Shown here: in pieces, positions 22,203-34,536 of the stretch
Numbering within the stretch: the stretch's first letter is position 1
Layout of the letters: each line of letters opens with the position of its first letter
From: Ciborinia camelliae
Taxonomy: Eukaryota > Ascomycota > Leotiomycetes > Helotiales > Sclerotiniaceae
Assembly (NCBI GenBank): GCA_025890175.1
Contig: JANPYM010000016.1
Coordinates: 220,386 to 284,385, forward strand
Reading direction: 5' to 3'
DNA: 64,000 nt
Translations under genes and position numbers: made by a program
The notes under the pieces: model-generated
Database searches by the model: none
Told to the model about the DNA's origin: nothing
The model's input: the letters and a program-made list of their open reading frames with translations, nothing else

Positions 22203-25200
22203 TGAGTGGGAGAGGGAATGATCATTTGGCTGTTGGTGGTGGGAGCGAGAGCGAGAGCGAGAGTGAGAGTGAGAATGAAAGCGACATGGAAGGTTGGGAC
22301 AAGGTAACCGTTGATAATTACTCGGATCACACGGATGCCAGGGCAAAAAACTGGAGTTGGAGTGGGATCCCCGACACCGATGAAGAAAGTGCCGTGGATG
22401 CGGATGCAGATGCGGATTTGGACATGTTAGTCGCAGTATGGTTTTGATGATTTCATTTAATTTAATTTACTTTACTTTCCTTTCCGATCTGTTCTTACCT
22501 TTTCTTCTATAGCTTTTTAATATCACGCACGTTACATTATGGATTGGTGGTTTGCTTCCCGAATCCCGATGTGTCACTGTCGCGTCTTGGTTAGGTAGGT
22601 AGGTAGGTACCGGGTGATGTCATTGTCTTGACTCTTTAGCTTGGCGGCTAGACTCTAGAGCGAGGACCGAAATACTACAGCTGGACTGGACCTGTCACCT
22701 ACTTGGTTGGGCTTGGGTGGGTATCTAGCTAGGTATCTATCTATCTATCGTATCGTATCGTGTTGAGGTCGCGAATAGTCCTGGAGGTAGGGAATGAATT
22801 GAAATGAATTGAAATTAAATGTCCGTGGACGCGTTTGTGGATAAAGTTCTGGCTTGTTATGGCTATTGTTACTAATCTGATATCGAGATTCTTTTCAACA
22901 TATGGATAGATGGGTACCTAAGGTAGGTAAGCGCCTCAAAATATATAACCAAGTTTAAAATCATACCTAGTTCTGAAAGATCGATGAGGGTCTTTTAAGT
23001 TTTTGAATAGGTACCTTCTTCATTATTAGTAGATACATAGGTATATCTATCTAGTAAAAATCGGAAATCGCTGCATGCTCAAAGTTTCATCCCCCCCCCC
23101 CTCTTATCCACCCACCTTCGCCTTGTTAAATAAGCAGAGAGAAATTTATATCGGGGTTTAGTGTATGTATGTACGTCTGTCTATCTATCTATCTGTCTGT
23201 CTATCTGTCTTTCTAATAATAGAAATTATAGGGTAGGTACTTTGGTTGTGATTGCTAGATAGTGGAGAGGAAAAAGATGACGAAGGGATACTTTGTAATG
23301 AGGAGGAAGAGGGGGAGGGAGAAGCGAGCTATGCCTTGGTTATATGCGTATGGATATGGATATGGATATGGATATTGACATGGCAGAACGCAGAACGCAG
23401 GATGCAGCAGCTTGCTACACATTGATTTGAATTAGAGTATGTAGGTATTCTCGAGAAATCTCCACGATATGCGGGGATCCGTGTTTTTGAGGTAGTATTA
23501 TATCTAATACCTAGCACATAATAGTGTGTTCTATGCATACTTCATACTTCCCACAGGATTTCTAGAACCTCAAATGCGATCTCAAAAGAGAATAACCCAT
23601 TCGATGATCCGGGAATTCTTTGTATGAGAGGAGCCTTCGTGATTACATACCTATTGATGCTGGGTGATGATCATGAAGCCGCGTATGAATACAAGCTCAG
23701 GGAAGCTGTTTCGTGGAATCTACGGAATATATGTGGAAAAAAGGCAGAAGAAAATTGCATGTAGGTATCATGTCCTGCATAATGAATGACACTGCTATGG
23801 CGCCGGTCATAGGTCAAATAGAGCTTCCGTGGTAGGTTGGAAGAATGAAGAAGTAAAGAAAAGATTAAATAGAAAATGAAATACTTGTCAAAGTCGCCCT
23901 CACGTATTTACATTATTTTCTTCACTTACTCATTCGTCAATTGGATTTCAGTAACAGATTGGGATGCTTGAAAACATTGAAATTGATCGGTACCATGCTG
24001 TCCGCAAACCAATGATGAGCAATTTGTCTCGAACATGAGGGAGGTTGATAAATAATATAAGCTTGCTCCATGACACGCAGTGGATTCAACCCGCATAAGA
24101 TACGCTTCAGCCTAGGTGGGCACAATTACTTCATCCAGTGTGCAGGTTGGTATAACTGGCGCGCGGTATCATAAGGAACGCTGGAGAAATGCCTATAGGG
24201 TTTCAAATGGCACCATGGTACGCCTTAAATTCCAAATGTACATGAATTAAGGAAAGCTCTAAACAGCCATTGCCTGGGAATAATAGAAGATTGGAAAGAA
24301 CGTTTAGAAAAATGGACAATGCTTAAAAGCTCATCTCATGCATGCATCAAATGAAGTCAGTCTGGACTGAGACGAGAGTCTGATGTTCTGTACAATCCCA
24401 ATTTGCATCAAACATTTCCTCCGCAACCACGTCTATAAAGTAAAAAAAATAGGTAATATAATTGTAGAGGCTTCAGAATGTGTCAAGTGAGATCATGCTT
24501 CGTTGAAGCGTTCATTCTCTTCCTATATGTTTGATACTGTGTATCGTTCATCACCAGCCATGATGAAGTCGAAGAAAAATTCGATGGAAGAATTTTTTTT
24601 AAACGATGGATGGTTGCGCCGAGCATGGGTTAGCGTGGGGCTAATCCTGTTTTACTCTAACTCCGGATGGACGCTTGAGCCGCTTTGCTTGATGAAATCA
24701 TGGTTGCGTTGATACTAAAATGTTGTCTTTTAACCTCACCGGGGATAATGTATATCTTATAGGAGTGTAATAGGTAGTGATGAGGAGTCGTCGGAGTGAA
24801 ATGAGAGATATGGTGACGGATGGTAAGATTTGGGGGCTTTAAATGTGAAAGAATTTGAATTGACATGATGACATTAATGAGAAGAGGAGAGGAGAGAGGA
24901 GAAGAGATGCTAAGGTAGATGATTATTAGACCTTTCAATTTCAATTTGGATGCCTATAGATACCTACCTACCTACCTTCAATGTTAGTACTGTAGATATA
25001 GTACTGGTGAGGAATTGTTTGACATTAATCTACCTACACTTGCCTAGGACGTTTGGAGACGGTACGATATGGTACGGTACGGGCTACCTACCTAGGTACC
25101 TATGGAATAATCAAAACCAACCCTGGGTTTATTAATAGTTATATTTGAAGATTTGAAGACTACTGTATAAAGCATTCCAGGTGGCGTATGAACCAGCTGG

Positions 25201-25515
25201 AGGCGGGTTAATTGTTGCCCTATATATTAGGCATTCGAGTACACTTGCTGACTGTTCCAATAATTACCTATTGCAGCTTGATACCTACTAGGTACCTACA
25301 TTGGATGGATCCAAATCAAATTTCAGCCTCACTCATTCATTACCTTTTCTCTACCCTTACTTCACAACAATCCCTTATCTTCATTGATAATTTCCACCAT
25401 ACTTAAAGTCTCGAGCTTTGAGCAACAAAATTCCAATTTTCTTCTTGTATTCCTTCCATTACTTCAAGCTCTTTTTTATATCGAAGATTTCATTACAAAT
25501 AACGCGACGATTGCG
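22203..25515. other. Long gene-free region
   Basis: About 3.3 kb with no supported gene. Repeats: GAGCGA/GAGTGA hexamers near 22245-22275, GGTAGGTAGGTAGGTA at about 22593-22609, (TATC)n near 22725-22750, a C10 run near 23090, (CTAT/CTGT)n near 23178-23213, (ATGGAT)n near 23345-23375, CTACCTACCTACC near 24960-24976 and the palindrome CTACCTAGGTACC near 25085-25100. Isolated open frames of 60-95 codons have no recognisable features. Confidence 0.6.
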
Positions 25516-27793
25516 ATGGCTGATTTCCACTACGGAGGGACGGACGAGGAGTCTGCTGAGATCAAGAAGCTCAATGCCGAAGTTGTAGGTGGATTGATCT
25601 ATTCTGATTCATTGCGCGTTTGCTGATCAATCCTCTTTCTATAGCTCGAAAATACCGATAATTTTGAGAGTTGGGAGAAACTGGTTCGCGCAGCAGAGAC
25701 TCTGGAAGGAGGATTAAATCGCAATTCAAGTCCGCAAGCGATTGCAACAACTCGAGATTCTTACGATCGCTTCCTCGCAAAATTCCCTCTCCTATTCGGA
25801 TATTGGAAGAAGTATGCGGATCTGGAATTCTCCATAGCTGGCACGGAAGCTGCTGAGATGGTAATTGAAGATATACCGGATCGCATTGAACTACGCGCTG
25901 ACGAAGTTTAGGTTTTCGAGAGAGGCATTGCCAGCATAGCAACATCCGTAGATTTATGGACGGATTATTGTTCCTTCAAGGTTGAGACGAGTCATGATCC
26001 TGATGTGATCAGAGAGTAAGTATATTAGATGCTTTCCTTCCCTTAACACAGCATCTGCAGCATGGTCAGACAGCCAAATGGGCTACGTTCGGAGTTTTCA
26101 TGGCTCACAAAGGGTGAGAAATGCCAACAAAAGCTGTTCATGTTTGACTCTTCTCACCAACATGACCAGGATCTCTATTTCTGCTATCACACGTTCGCTT
26201 TTGCCCCGTATCACTCTGCACACATTGGCGGCACGAGGAGGATATGAAGATCATTACATTTGAGCACACTACCCTTCCCGTATTTGCACTCCTTGCCACC
26301 TTTCCATTCCCTCCCTTCTTAATCTACAAAACTCATCTAACATTTCAAATTAGGCTTTTCGAGCGTGGAGCCATCGCAGTAGGATTGGACTTTCTTGCCC
26401 ATCCATTCTGGGATAAATACCTAGAATTTGAAGATCGGGTCGAGGCCCAAGATAAGATATTTGCTATTCTGAACCGCGTAGTAAAGATCCCCATGCATCA
26501 ATATGCCAGATACTTTGAGCGCTTTCGCCAATTGGCTCACGCCCGTCCGTTAGCAGAGCTTCTTCCTACGGAAACTCTCGAGCAATTCCGCGCCGATGTT
26601 ATTTCTGAAAGTGCCGGTTTCCAAGCTGGACCAAAGGGTGAATTGGAGATTGAACGTGACATTAGAACCAAGGTCGATAATTTTCATCTCGAAATTTTCT
26701 CTCGTACACAAGCTGAGACTACAAAACGTTGGACGTACGAGTCCGAGATTAAGCGTCCTTACTTCCACGTCACCGAGCTCGATAATCAACAACTTGCAAA
26801 CTGGCGCAAATACCTGGACTTTGAGGAGGCTGAGGGTGATTACACCCGTGCTGTTTTCTTATATGAAAGATGTTTAGTGACCTGCGCATTCTACGATGAG
26901 TTCTGGTTTCGCTACGCTCGGTGGATGTCATCAAAGGAGCGTAAGGAAGAAGAGGTTAGGAACATATACCAGCGAGCAAGCACACTTTATGTGCCAATCA
27001 GCAGACCTGGCATTAGGCTGCAATACGCCTACTTCGAGGAGATGTCCGGCCGTGTTGATGTTGCGAGGGATATACATCAAGCCATTCTGGATCGTATGCC
27101 TGGTCATGTAGAGACAATAATTTCTTGGGCCAACCTTGAACGCCGCCAGAAAGGCCTTGAAGCCGCGATTGAAGTCTACAAGGAACAGATCGATTCACCA
27201 GCTCTAGACATCTATTCAAAGGCTGCTTTTGTTGTCGAGTGGGCAGTTTTATTGTGGAAAATTCAAGGATCTGTCGAAGAAGCTCGTCAAGTTTTCCAGA
27301 AGAACAAGCAATGGTACCCAGAAAGCCGTCATTTCTGGACTAGATATGTAGAATTTGAATTGGCGCAGCCAACCAATTCAGACTCGGAATTGGAACATTA
27401 CGCGAGGCTCAAGCAGATTCATAGCGATATGATGAAGACATCTATGAGGTTGGATACCAAGAAGAGTATCAGCCACTTATACTTGATGTACCTCCAAGAA
27501 AGGGGTACCAAAGAGGCAATGAAGGAATTCTTGCAGATTGATCGTGAATTGAACGGGTAAGCCTCTATTTGTGATTATATAGATTGTCATGCTAACGGGG
27601 CCATAGTCCTATATCAGTTCAGCCCGATTACGTCAAAGCTACCGAATCATCGAAAGCCACAGAGAACGGAACAATTCTCGGTGCTCTTGACACAGCTTCA
27701 TTACTCAAAGGCGAAGTCAGATATAACGCGTACTTCCAGTTGCGCAAGCAACAACTGCCTTTTGATGCCCAGGGTCTTGCATCTTTCCACTAA
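25516..27793 (+). CDS. PRP39: Pre-mRNA-splicing factor PRP39 (U1 snRNP)
   Basis: HAT-repeat scaffold of the U1 snRNP, needed for 5' splice-site recognition. Exons 25516-25584, 25645-25860, 25912-26015, 26354-27556 and 27607-27793 give 592 aa with all phases closing. Repeated aromatic HAT motifs are visible: NFESWEKLVRAAE, LFGYWKKYADLE, VDLWTDYCSFKV, LAHPFWDKYLEFED, LANWRKYLDFEEAEGD, YDEFWFRYARWM, RIRLQYAYFEE-like text (PGIRLQYAYFEE), VETIISWANLERRQ and SRHFWTRYVEFELA. The split E codon joins DPDVIRE to LFERGAIAVGLDFLAHPFWD, so intron 3 is 338 nt, much longer than its neighbours. Intron 2 (GTAATT...TTTAG) is 51 nt. An isolated ATG inside intron 3 opens a frame that joins the last part of the gene but lacks HAT residues. 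Confidence 0.93.
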
Positions 27794-28910
27794 ATCAGTT
27801 GTAGCGGGACCGCTCACGGTCAATGCTGTCGCCTGGTCTTAATATGTTTGACCTGACAGCGTGTACAATAATATCTTTATCAGCATCGTGATTGGTCTGG
27901 GTTTAACTCTTTGACATTTCATTTCGTTTGTTTCCTTGAAAGCTGGATAAATATACCTTAGCTGGCTTGATGGTCAGGGGACTGGCCATATTTGTGAGAC
28001 GTGAAGGTTTGTTTTCATGCTCTCATTTTCTTCACCCAGTGATTCAATAGATACAAAAAAGTCGTTTTCACTCATGTCTGGGAAATCAATACATGCATGC
28101 ATCATCGTGAATGATATTAATCCAACAGCCATCTATCGCCAAGTGACATGCTCTCTTTCAACCCCTCTTCATCCCTGAATCTCAATAAACATAGGTAGGT
28201 ACCTAAAGTTAGGCTTCTCCCCATCCGTCATATCATCATATGCATGTATGCACCCTATCCCCGGGAGATCATCCGCCTCCCCGACTCCTGACTCCCGCCT
28301 CGGCTAACTCACTCACTCAACTCATCCCTCGCCCTCTTTTCCCATATCACTTGCCACTGCAAAACCTGGGAAGAGCAAGACGAGAAGAGAAGTAGCACGA
28401 GAAGGAAGCAGCATGGCGTAATAAGACAGGTGGGTTGGGTCGGGTGGGTTGGGTTGGGTTGTGAAGGCGAAGGCGCTTGGTGAGTCGTGATATATTGCGG
28501 GGCTTGGTAGAATGGCTAGGTAGATGAAGGTGGATGAAGGTGGTGGCGATGATGATGATGATGTGGGATTTCTGGGTCTGGTCTGGGGAGGTTGCGCGTG
28601 ATGAGGGGCAGCGAGCGAGAATGTGGCTGTTGATTAGAAAGATGGAGATGGAGATGGAGAGGGTGATGTAGTATGAGGTATGAGGTTAGTAGCGTGAGGT
28701 TATTAGTGTGATTTGGTTGTTGTGGGTGTGGGTGTGGGTGTGGTTGCGGATTGTGGGGAGGAGGGTCGTGCCTGCCGGTGATGGAGCTGCGTGGGTGGGT
28801 GAGGAATCGGTGGGGGTTAGTTTATTTGTTTGGGGGTAGTGTGGGTGGATGATGGATGGTGGTTTGGGGGAGGGGACGTGAGTGGGTGAGTGAGGGACGA
28901 ATAAACACAC
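27794..28910. other. Intergenic, G/T- and C-rich simple sequence
   Basis: No supported gene in about 1.1 kb. GGGTTGGGTT runs lie near 28432-28460, (GATGAAGGTG) and (GAT)n near 28525-28562, (GGAGAT)n near 28645-28660 and GGGTGTGGGTGT near 28725-28743. Strand asymmetry (G on plus) is strong between 28400 and 28900. Confidence 0.5.
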
Positions 28911-29713
28911 TTACGGCATCAAAAAACCAACCATAACGAGAATATTCCGACCAAACCTCCTCACCAAATACCGACTCGCCAGCAACACGAGCATAATATA
29001 CACCCCCAACACCATGGCCAACAGCTGCGTCTGCAGCACGGTAAAGCGCCAGCCGGAAATGATGATATTGGCGAAGCCGCCCAGGCCACTCGTCGGCAGC
29101 GTCGTGCACACGGCCATCGCCCCGTAACCATACGTCTGCGGATCGCGCACGTGCGAGCGCCGGAAGCGCCGGCTCTGCAGCCCCGTCTGGTTGCCCCGCA
29201 CCCGCTCCGCCAGCAGCTGCTTGCCGGCTTCGCTGAAAGTGCGCGCGCATCGGGGAGTCGGGCATCCAGCGCAGGATGAAGAGACCCCAGAGGAAGGAGG
29301 AGGAGGAGAAGAAGGAACATGGATGATGGAATGAATGAATACCTCATCCGCAGATACATGAGCATCGACTCTAATACCCATGATGGACGTGAACGCCAAC
29401 GTCCCCTTATCGAGCGCCTGGATGAAATACGTCACCATCATGATACTCAGCACGCGTCGATCGACGAGTTTCCCCAACCGTCGATTTTCCGCCTCGCTTA
29501 TGTGCATGGGCACCTCGCTGGTGTATCTGGCGACTTCCGAATCCACGCGCCCATCATCCATGTGAGCGGGCTTGTGCTTGTCGGGACCCGAGGAATCCAT
29601 GGGTTCGATGTGCTATATTTCGGCATCGGGCGGTGGGCATGCGTGGGTCATTCATTCATTCGTTGGGCTGGGGTCACGGCCGCCGGGTCGGCGATGGAAT
29701 CGCTCGTGTTCAT
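28911..29713 (-). pseudogene. Decayed MFS transporter (Dal5/allantoate permease-like)
   Basis: Transporter text is scattered over frames. N-terminal MNTSDSIADPAAVTPAQ from 29713 runs into stops. HIEPMDSSGPDKHKPAHMDD resumes in another frame. It continues with ENRRLGKLVDRRVLSIMMVT and a first TM ending TSIMGIRVDAHVS. Then comes an abrupt jump to FLWGLFILRWMPDSPMRA, which normally lies after TM6 in this family, so about four to five helices are missing. A +1/-1 shift follows before RTFSEAGKQLLAERVRGNQT, and the frame ends in the TM8 region at GFLMP (28911) with the rest absent. The segment is more GC-rich than its surroundings. Family identity is from the order of motifs; loss of function is inferred from at least two frame breaks, an internal deletion and the missing C-terminus. 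Confidence 0.8.
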
Positions 29714-30585
29714 CTTGGATTCGGGGATGTGGCTGGGTTTGGGTAGGTGATCATCAATGAGAATTTAGAAAAGGGGGAGGGAGAATAGATTCTTGGCGGA
29801 TGAATAGCATCCTGTGCTTTCCAGAGGTTGGTGGTTGATGTATAAATACACCTAGGTACTGTACATCCCACCCCACCTCTCATTGCCCGTCTGGCTATAC
29901 ATGCATGCATCAATGATGCATCTCCATCCATTGAATAATCCCGGAGCGAATTTATCCATCCCATGGGGAAGAAGAGAGCTGTTTATGGGGAAGTGGGGTA
30001 CCTGGTCTTCATCTTGGCATCAGACCTCGGGGTATCTCGGTGACACAAGAGCATCAAAAGGAACGACCGAATGCAGGAAATGATGAATATCAGATGAATG
30101 AGTAAGCGAAGAGGTATGTGTGGAAGTGAACGAATGGCATAGCAAATGTAATGACGAGGGCACCTGAAGATTGTAGATACAAAAGTGCTTGTGTGAAAAC
30201 GAACATGTACTGTAGCTCGGTGAGAAATTATTGAAACTCATAGAGTAGCTCTTACCGCTCTTAGAACTTTGTCACTGGCTAGGTATTTCAATCTTGATTG
30301 ATATTTGAATAATTGAAAAGTCGGTCTCGTATTGCCTTGGGGTATCATATCTATTTTATCTTCTAAATAACCAAGAAAACACAAAGCATTTTCTTTTGAC
30401 AACATCCATGATCTGAAAATAAGCGAGGTCCACACTAATCATCATATGCAATCATTAGCTGATCTCGAACAAATCGTTCAGACATGATAGTATAGGCGAA
30501 CATCATGGATCAAAGTAATCGGCCCCAAATTTGGTTGGGCATGCTGGGGAGAGGATAGCTCCCTGGTGTCTTTGGTCTCACTACA
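29714..30585. other. Intergenic, no gene recognised
   Basis: About 0.9 kb. ATGCATGCATCAATGATGCAT is an imperfect palindromic stretch near 29901-29921. No reading frame with family features was found. Confidence 0.4.
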
Positions 30586-31798
30586 TTACCAGCCTTTTTT
30601 CATAGCAAGCTGGAATTTATATGCCTGGGACCATTAGCAAGTAACTCAAGTCTTCAAGATGGATGGTACCCACCCAAGTAGTGAAATCATCCTTCTGTCC
30701 CTCCCAATCCTTGAGTAGCAACTCAATTGTAGCAAACCCCGTAAACCAAGTCTCATCCATGAGCTTATCAATCGCAGCGCTATCCAACTCATAAAAGGCA
30801 CTTGCTAAATCATCCGTGAGATCCGTAATCTTCTTCATCCTTACAAGTACCTCATCCAAGCACTCGATAATGCCTGGATCTTCGGAGGATTTCTCCTTCA
30901 ATTGTGCAGGCAACTCAGGATGAGGTAGGTAAGGGAGCGTCTTGAATCTTCTCTTCACAACTGCTTGATACATCAGAATTATGAGTCTTAGTCGTTTCGT
31001 CGACGATTCAAGCTTTTCGCGGATCTTTTCCGGGTCGTCCTTTGGAATATGTGACTGCGATCCAAAAAAATCATCCACAATATCTTGAGGGTCTTTCTTC
31101 CCGTCATCTTCATCGCCACTGTGCTCATCATCATCTTCGTCATCTGATTCCTCCTCCGCCCATCCTTGCAATTCTTCGAGCGCATCCTTTACCAAATCTC
31201 GATATTCCTCTGCTTTCTTCATAGCCAATCCTGCTACCCCCAAAGTCTTCAGTCCCATGACGGAATCACAGGCATCCCATACAACACCCGTAGAAGCTAA
31301 ACTGCCCTTCCCATTCGATTTCCCCGTACCATTCTTCTTGTCGTCGCTCAGAATTTTCCCATCTAGTGGAATTGCGTTGACAAGCGTTGACAACTCCGTC
31401 AAGACCTTCTTCACTCTCCATTGCAACTCTTCACTCATGGCCTTTGTATATCTCGCTGCATGGCAAATCTCGACGGCAGATGCTAAGCCTGGTAAAGGTC
31501 CAGCCACAAGTTCTCGCAAGACTTTATTGATTGCTGATGCCGTAAAAGGCTTATTGATAATCAAGAGAGATAGTTTCGTCGAGTGTGCCCTGATGAGACT
31601 CGCGGAATCATGAGCAAGGTCGATGGCATTGACTTCTGCATGCTTAGGTTGCTCTTTTTCTTCAGAGGATGACCCCTCTATGACGTCTTCCGGGGCATTG
31701 GCGGGGGCTTGCAGCTGTAAAATTAAGTTTTTGATGGTTTCAACGGTGGATTTGAGAACGGTCAAGTCATCGCCAGCTTTATTTTCGGTGTCAGTCAT
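30586..31798 (-). CDS. Cyclin-D1-binding protein 1 (GCIP)-like protein
   Basis: About 390 aa, mostly one exon starting at 31798. N-terminal TVETIKNLILQLQ is coiled-coil-like. The central block SALNKVLRELVAGPLPGL-like text (INKVLRELVAGPLPGLASAV), GVVWDACDSVMGLKTLGVAG and KKAEEYRDLVKDALEELQGW matches the GCIP/CCNDBP1 arrangement. An Asp/Glu-rich insertion (EEESDDEDDDEHSGDEDDGK) follows, and the C-terminal helices include VDDFFGSQSHIP and LDEVLVRMKKITDLTDDLAS. The unspliced frame ends at 30617. An intron 30675-30610 with a good TGCTAAT branch site and TTCCAG acceptor is likely and changes the tail to TTWLAMKKGW with a stop at 30586. The human relative binds cyclin D and HLH proteins; the fungal role is not established. 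Confidence 0.8.
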
Positions 31799-32047
31799 AT
31801 TGTCGATGTTGTGGTGTGGTGTTAAACTAACAGTTATCGTTTGAGAAATCTGAACTCTAAAGCCTGAAAACTATTTTCTTGGTGGGGGGTTCTGCGCGTC
31901 TAACCTTATTACTGTACGACGCGACACCCCCTCACAGTAGGTAATTAGTACATCAGTAACTTCAACCACCAACACACACCACTTTACCAACACCATAACA
32001 ATGTGTTGACCTTTCGCGGTCCAGGCTGGATAAAACAAATAAGATAA
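31799..32047. promoter_or_regulatory. Divergent promoter, GCIP-like gene and ARP6
   Basis: The 249 nt between two divergent start codons must hold both promoters. CAACACACACC and ACCAACACCA stretches near 31965-32000 precede ARP6. No named factor site was assigned. Confidence 0.4.
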
Positions 32048-33437
32048 ATGTCTACAAACCGAAAAGCAGCATCGGCTGCTCAAACACCGCCTGCTAGAAC
32101 TCTAGTTATTGATAATGGAGCTTACACCATCAAGGCCGGTTTCTCCTCCCCAGAATCCACAGACTCACCGCGAATTATACCCAATTGCATGGCCCGCGAC
32201 CGCGAAAAGAAGGTTTACATTGGATCGCAGCTCGATAATTGTAAGGATTTTGGGGAAATCGTCTTTCGTAGGCCAGTCGAAAAGGGATACCTGGTGAACT
32301 GGGAAGCAGAAAAGGAAATATGGGAGCACGAATTCTTTAATAAAAAAGCGCCGCTGCATTGCGATCCACAAGAGACGGGACTGATATTGACAGAGGCTCC
32401 TAATGCACTGCCGGCTCTTCAGACAAATTGTGATCAAATGATATTTGAGGAATTTGGTTTTGCTAGCTACTATCGATGCCCTGGTATGTGATACTATGCT
32501 ATATCTGCAAATTAGTATTAATGAATATACAGGCCCAATTCTTAATGCGTATAATGATATTCAAGGAATATTCAAAGGGCCAGCTCGAGATCCATCGCAG
32601 CCACTTCTTCCCGCCGAAATAATCCTTCTCATCGATGCCGGATATTCGCACACGACTATCACGCCTGTTCTGCAGGGACGCCCTTTACAATCAGCGATCC
32701 GAAGGTTAGAAGTAGGAGGCAAGCTTATGACAAATTACTTGACACGATTAATATCTCTACGGCAGTATGATATGCGCAACGATACCTATTTGGTTAACGA
32801 GATTAAAGAAGCATGCTGTTATGTATCAAGGGACTTCAATGGTGATATGGAGAAAACGTGGAAAGGAACCAGAGGGGACCGAAGAGAAATTTTTGAGACG
32901 GGTGGTGGAATAGCGAAAGATTATGTCCTCCCTGATTATCATAATCGGTCTCAAGGTTTCGTGCGGGACCATGATCCGTTACAAGCAAGTAAATTAAAGC
33001 AGTTGACCAAGGGGAAGCTGGCGGAAGCTGCGGAAGATATTTTGACCTTGAGAAACGAACGATTCACGGTCCCGGAATTACTATTCAATCCTTCGGATAT
33101 TGGTATGCGACAATCAGGCGTAGCTCAACTGGTCATGGAAAGTCTCTCATCATTACCAATGGGTTTATGGCCAGCTCTTCTTGCAAATATCATTGTTGTA
33201 GGAGGTAGCTCAAAGATAGAAGGATTTATTTTAAGGCTTCAGCTTGAGATCAAAGCCCTTGCGCCAGCGGAGTGTTATGTTCGTTGTGCGAGACCAGAAC
33301 ATCCGATTATCAGCACTTGGAATGGTGGAGCAGAATTGGCGAAACATCCTGATGTCCTGAAGAAGCTGTCGGTAACGAAGGAAGAGTATGATGAATATGG
33401 AAGTGCTTGGGTTGCAAAACGGTTTGGGGGTAAATGA
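32048..33437 (+). CDS. ARP6: Actin-related protein 6 (SWR1 complex)
   Basis: Subunit of the SWR1 remodeller that deposits histone H2A.Z. Exons 32048-32483 and 32533-33437 (49-nt intron) give 446 aa. Actin-fold phosphate-loop text appears as TLVIDNGAYTIKAGF. The ARP6-type segment RIIPNCMARDREKKVYIGSQ follows, then LTEAPNALPALQTNCDQMIF and FEEFGFASYYRCPG, joined across the intron to PILNAYND. ILLIDAGYSHTTITPVLQGR is the second phosphate loop, and IIVVGGSSKIEGFILRLQLE the C-terminal nucleotide-site block. The tail ISTWNGGAELAKHPD is typical of the family (actin has SIWIGGSIL here). Length is normal. Confidence 0.95.
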
Positions 33438-33811
33438 AGAACATTGTGGACTTATGGTACCCTCCGAATGCACAATTTTAAGCATCATCTTCTCGTCTGA
33501 CCTACCTTGATGGCCAGTCTCAGACTCTTACGGCAAATATTGCGGTTACTACATATACACATATTGCACCAAGGCAAGCGAGACAATTATCAAAATTCTT
33601 TACACAGTTGTCCAACTAGGTAAACCTCGAATAAACCCGCCACATGATTCCGCCAAACAATAATTCACAACGCCAAATTTGTGTATTTCCCAATCAGCAA
33701 ACGCCACTACAGTATAACATTGAATAAGACATCTGCTGTGTTGTCACCACCAAGTACCATGAAATGGTTCGGGGGATGTTTACTTACAGTTGAACGGCTT
33801 CATAACCAACA
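33438..33811. other. Spacer between convergent ARP6 and cupin genes
   Basis: About 370 nt shared by two 3' ends; no gene seen. Confidence 0.4.
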
Positions 33812-34536
33812 TCACTTCTTCTTCTTACAAGCTGCTAGGCAGGCTGCAGATCCAAGTATACTTCCAGTACCCACGTCTGGTATAGGAGGAAGATTGAACC
33901 CTCCTGCCGGGTTACCGAAAGCTGCAGCCATTATATCCGGCGGCAGTTGTGCAAAGCCGTTAAGAATATTCTGTGTTCCTGCGTCTTCTGAGTTCAAAGC
34001 GCTTACTAGAGTGGCATTGTTACAACCTTAATTCCATTCAGCATTGATTGTTTCAGTCTATGGGGACATACAGTACCTATATTTTGCATGCTATGAATAC
34101 TTCCCCTCGGGAAAATTGTCATCTGCCACGGTCTCAAGGTTTGATTAACGATCTTCGCCCCATTCTCCTCTATCATCCACGTCTGCGTCACACCCTCAGT
34201 TGCCACCACAAAATTTGTCCCACGTGGATGGTAATGAGGAGGTAACATTGCACATGGTCCCAAGCTTATCAACGCAATCGTCATACCATAATTAGTTGAA
34301 GCGGGATATGTGGCAGCATCGGCGTTGACAACAGAGCCGGGCGTGTAAGTGTAATGGGGTTGAGTTGTGAAATCGAAGAACCAAGTCAGGTTGTTATTCA
34401 ATAGAAAGTTCATTTTGTCGAGTTGGGTAGCAGCAACTTTGATCTCGGCGTCGAGGATGGAATTTATAGTTACATCGATTGCGTGTATCGAGGTCACCAG
34501 GATGCCAAGGCAGGCGAGTGCAAGTTTTGGGAACAT
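33812..34536 (-). CDS. Secreted cupin (germin/spherulin-like)
   Basis: Exons 34536-34077 and 34026-33812 give 224 aa. The start at 34536 was chosen because MFPKLALACLGILVTSIHA is a clear signal peptide; an upstream in-frame ATG (34683) adds a non-hydrophobic stretch. Cupin motif 1 is seen as LPPHYHPRGTNFVV (His101, His103), with Asn108 where the metal-binding Glu of oxalate-oxidase-type germins usually sits. Motif 2 is FPRGSIHSMQN (His148). The split Gly joins MQNIG to CNNATLVSALNSEDAGTQN, a normal spherulin continuation, and the C-terminus ends CLAACKKKK. Probably extracellular or wall-associated. Activity cannot be claimed given the ligand substitution. Confidence 0.9.

Noticed and set aside
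21621..22346. Antisense frame of 241 codons opposite the hydrolase gene
   Set aside because: It is His/Pro/Ser-rich by codon mirroring; the sense frame has three exons that close in phase and hydrolase motifs.
26244..26353. ATG-initiated in-frame extension upstream of PRP39 exon 4
   Set aside because: The translated text has no HAT-like residues, and the split Glu codon joins 26015 to 26354 to give the conserved RELFERG block.
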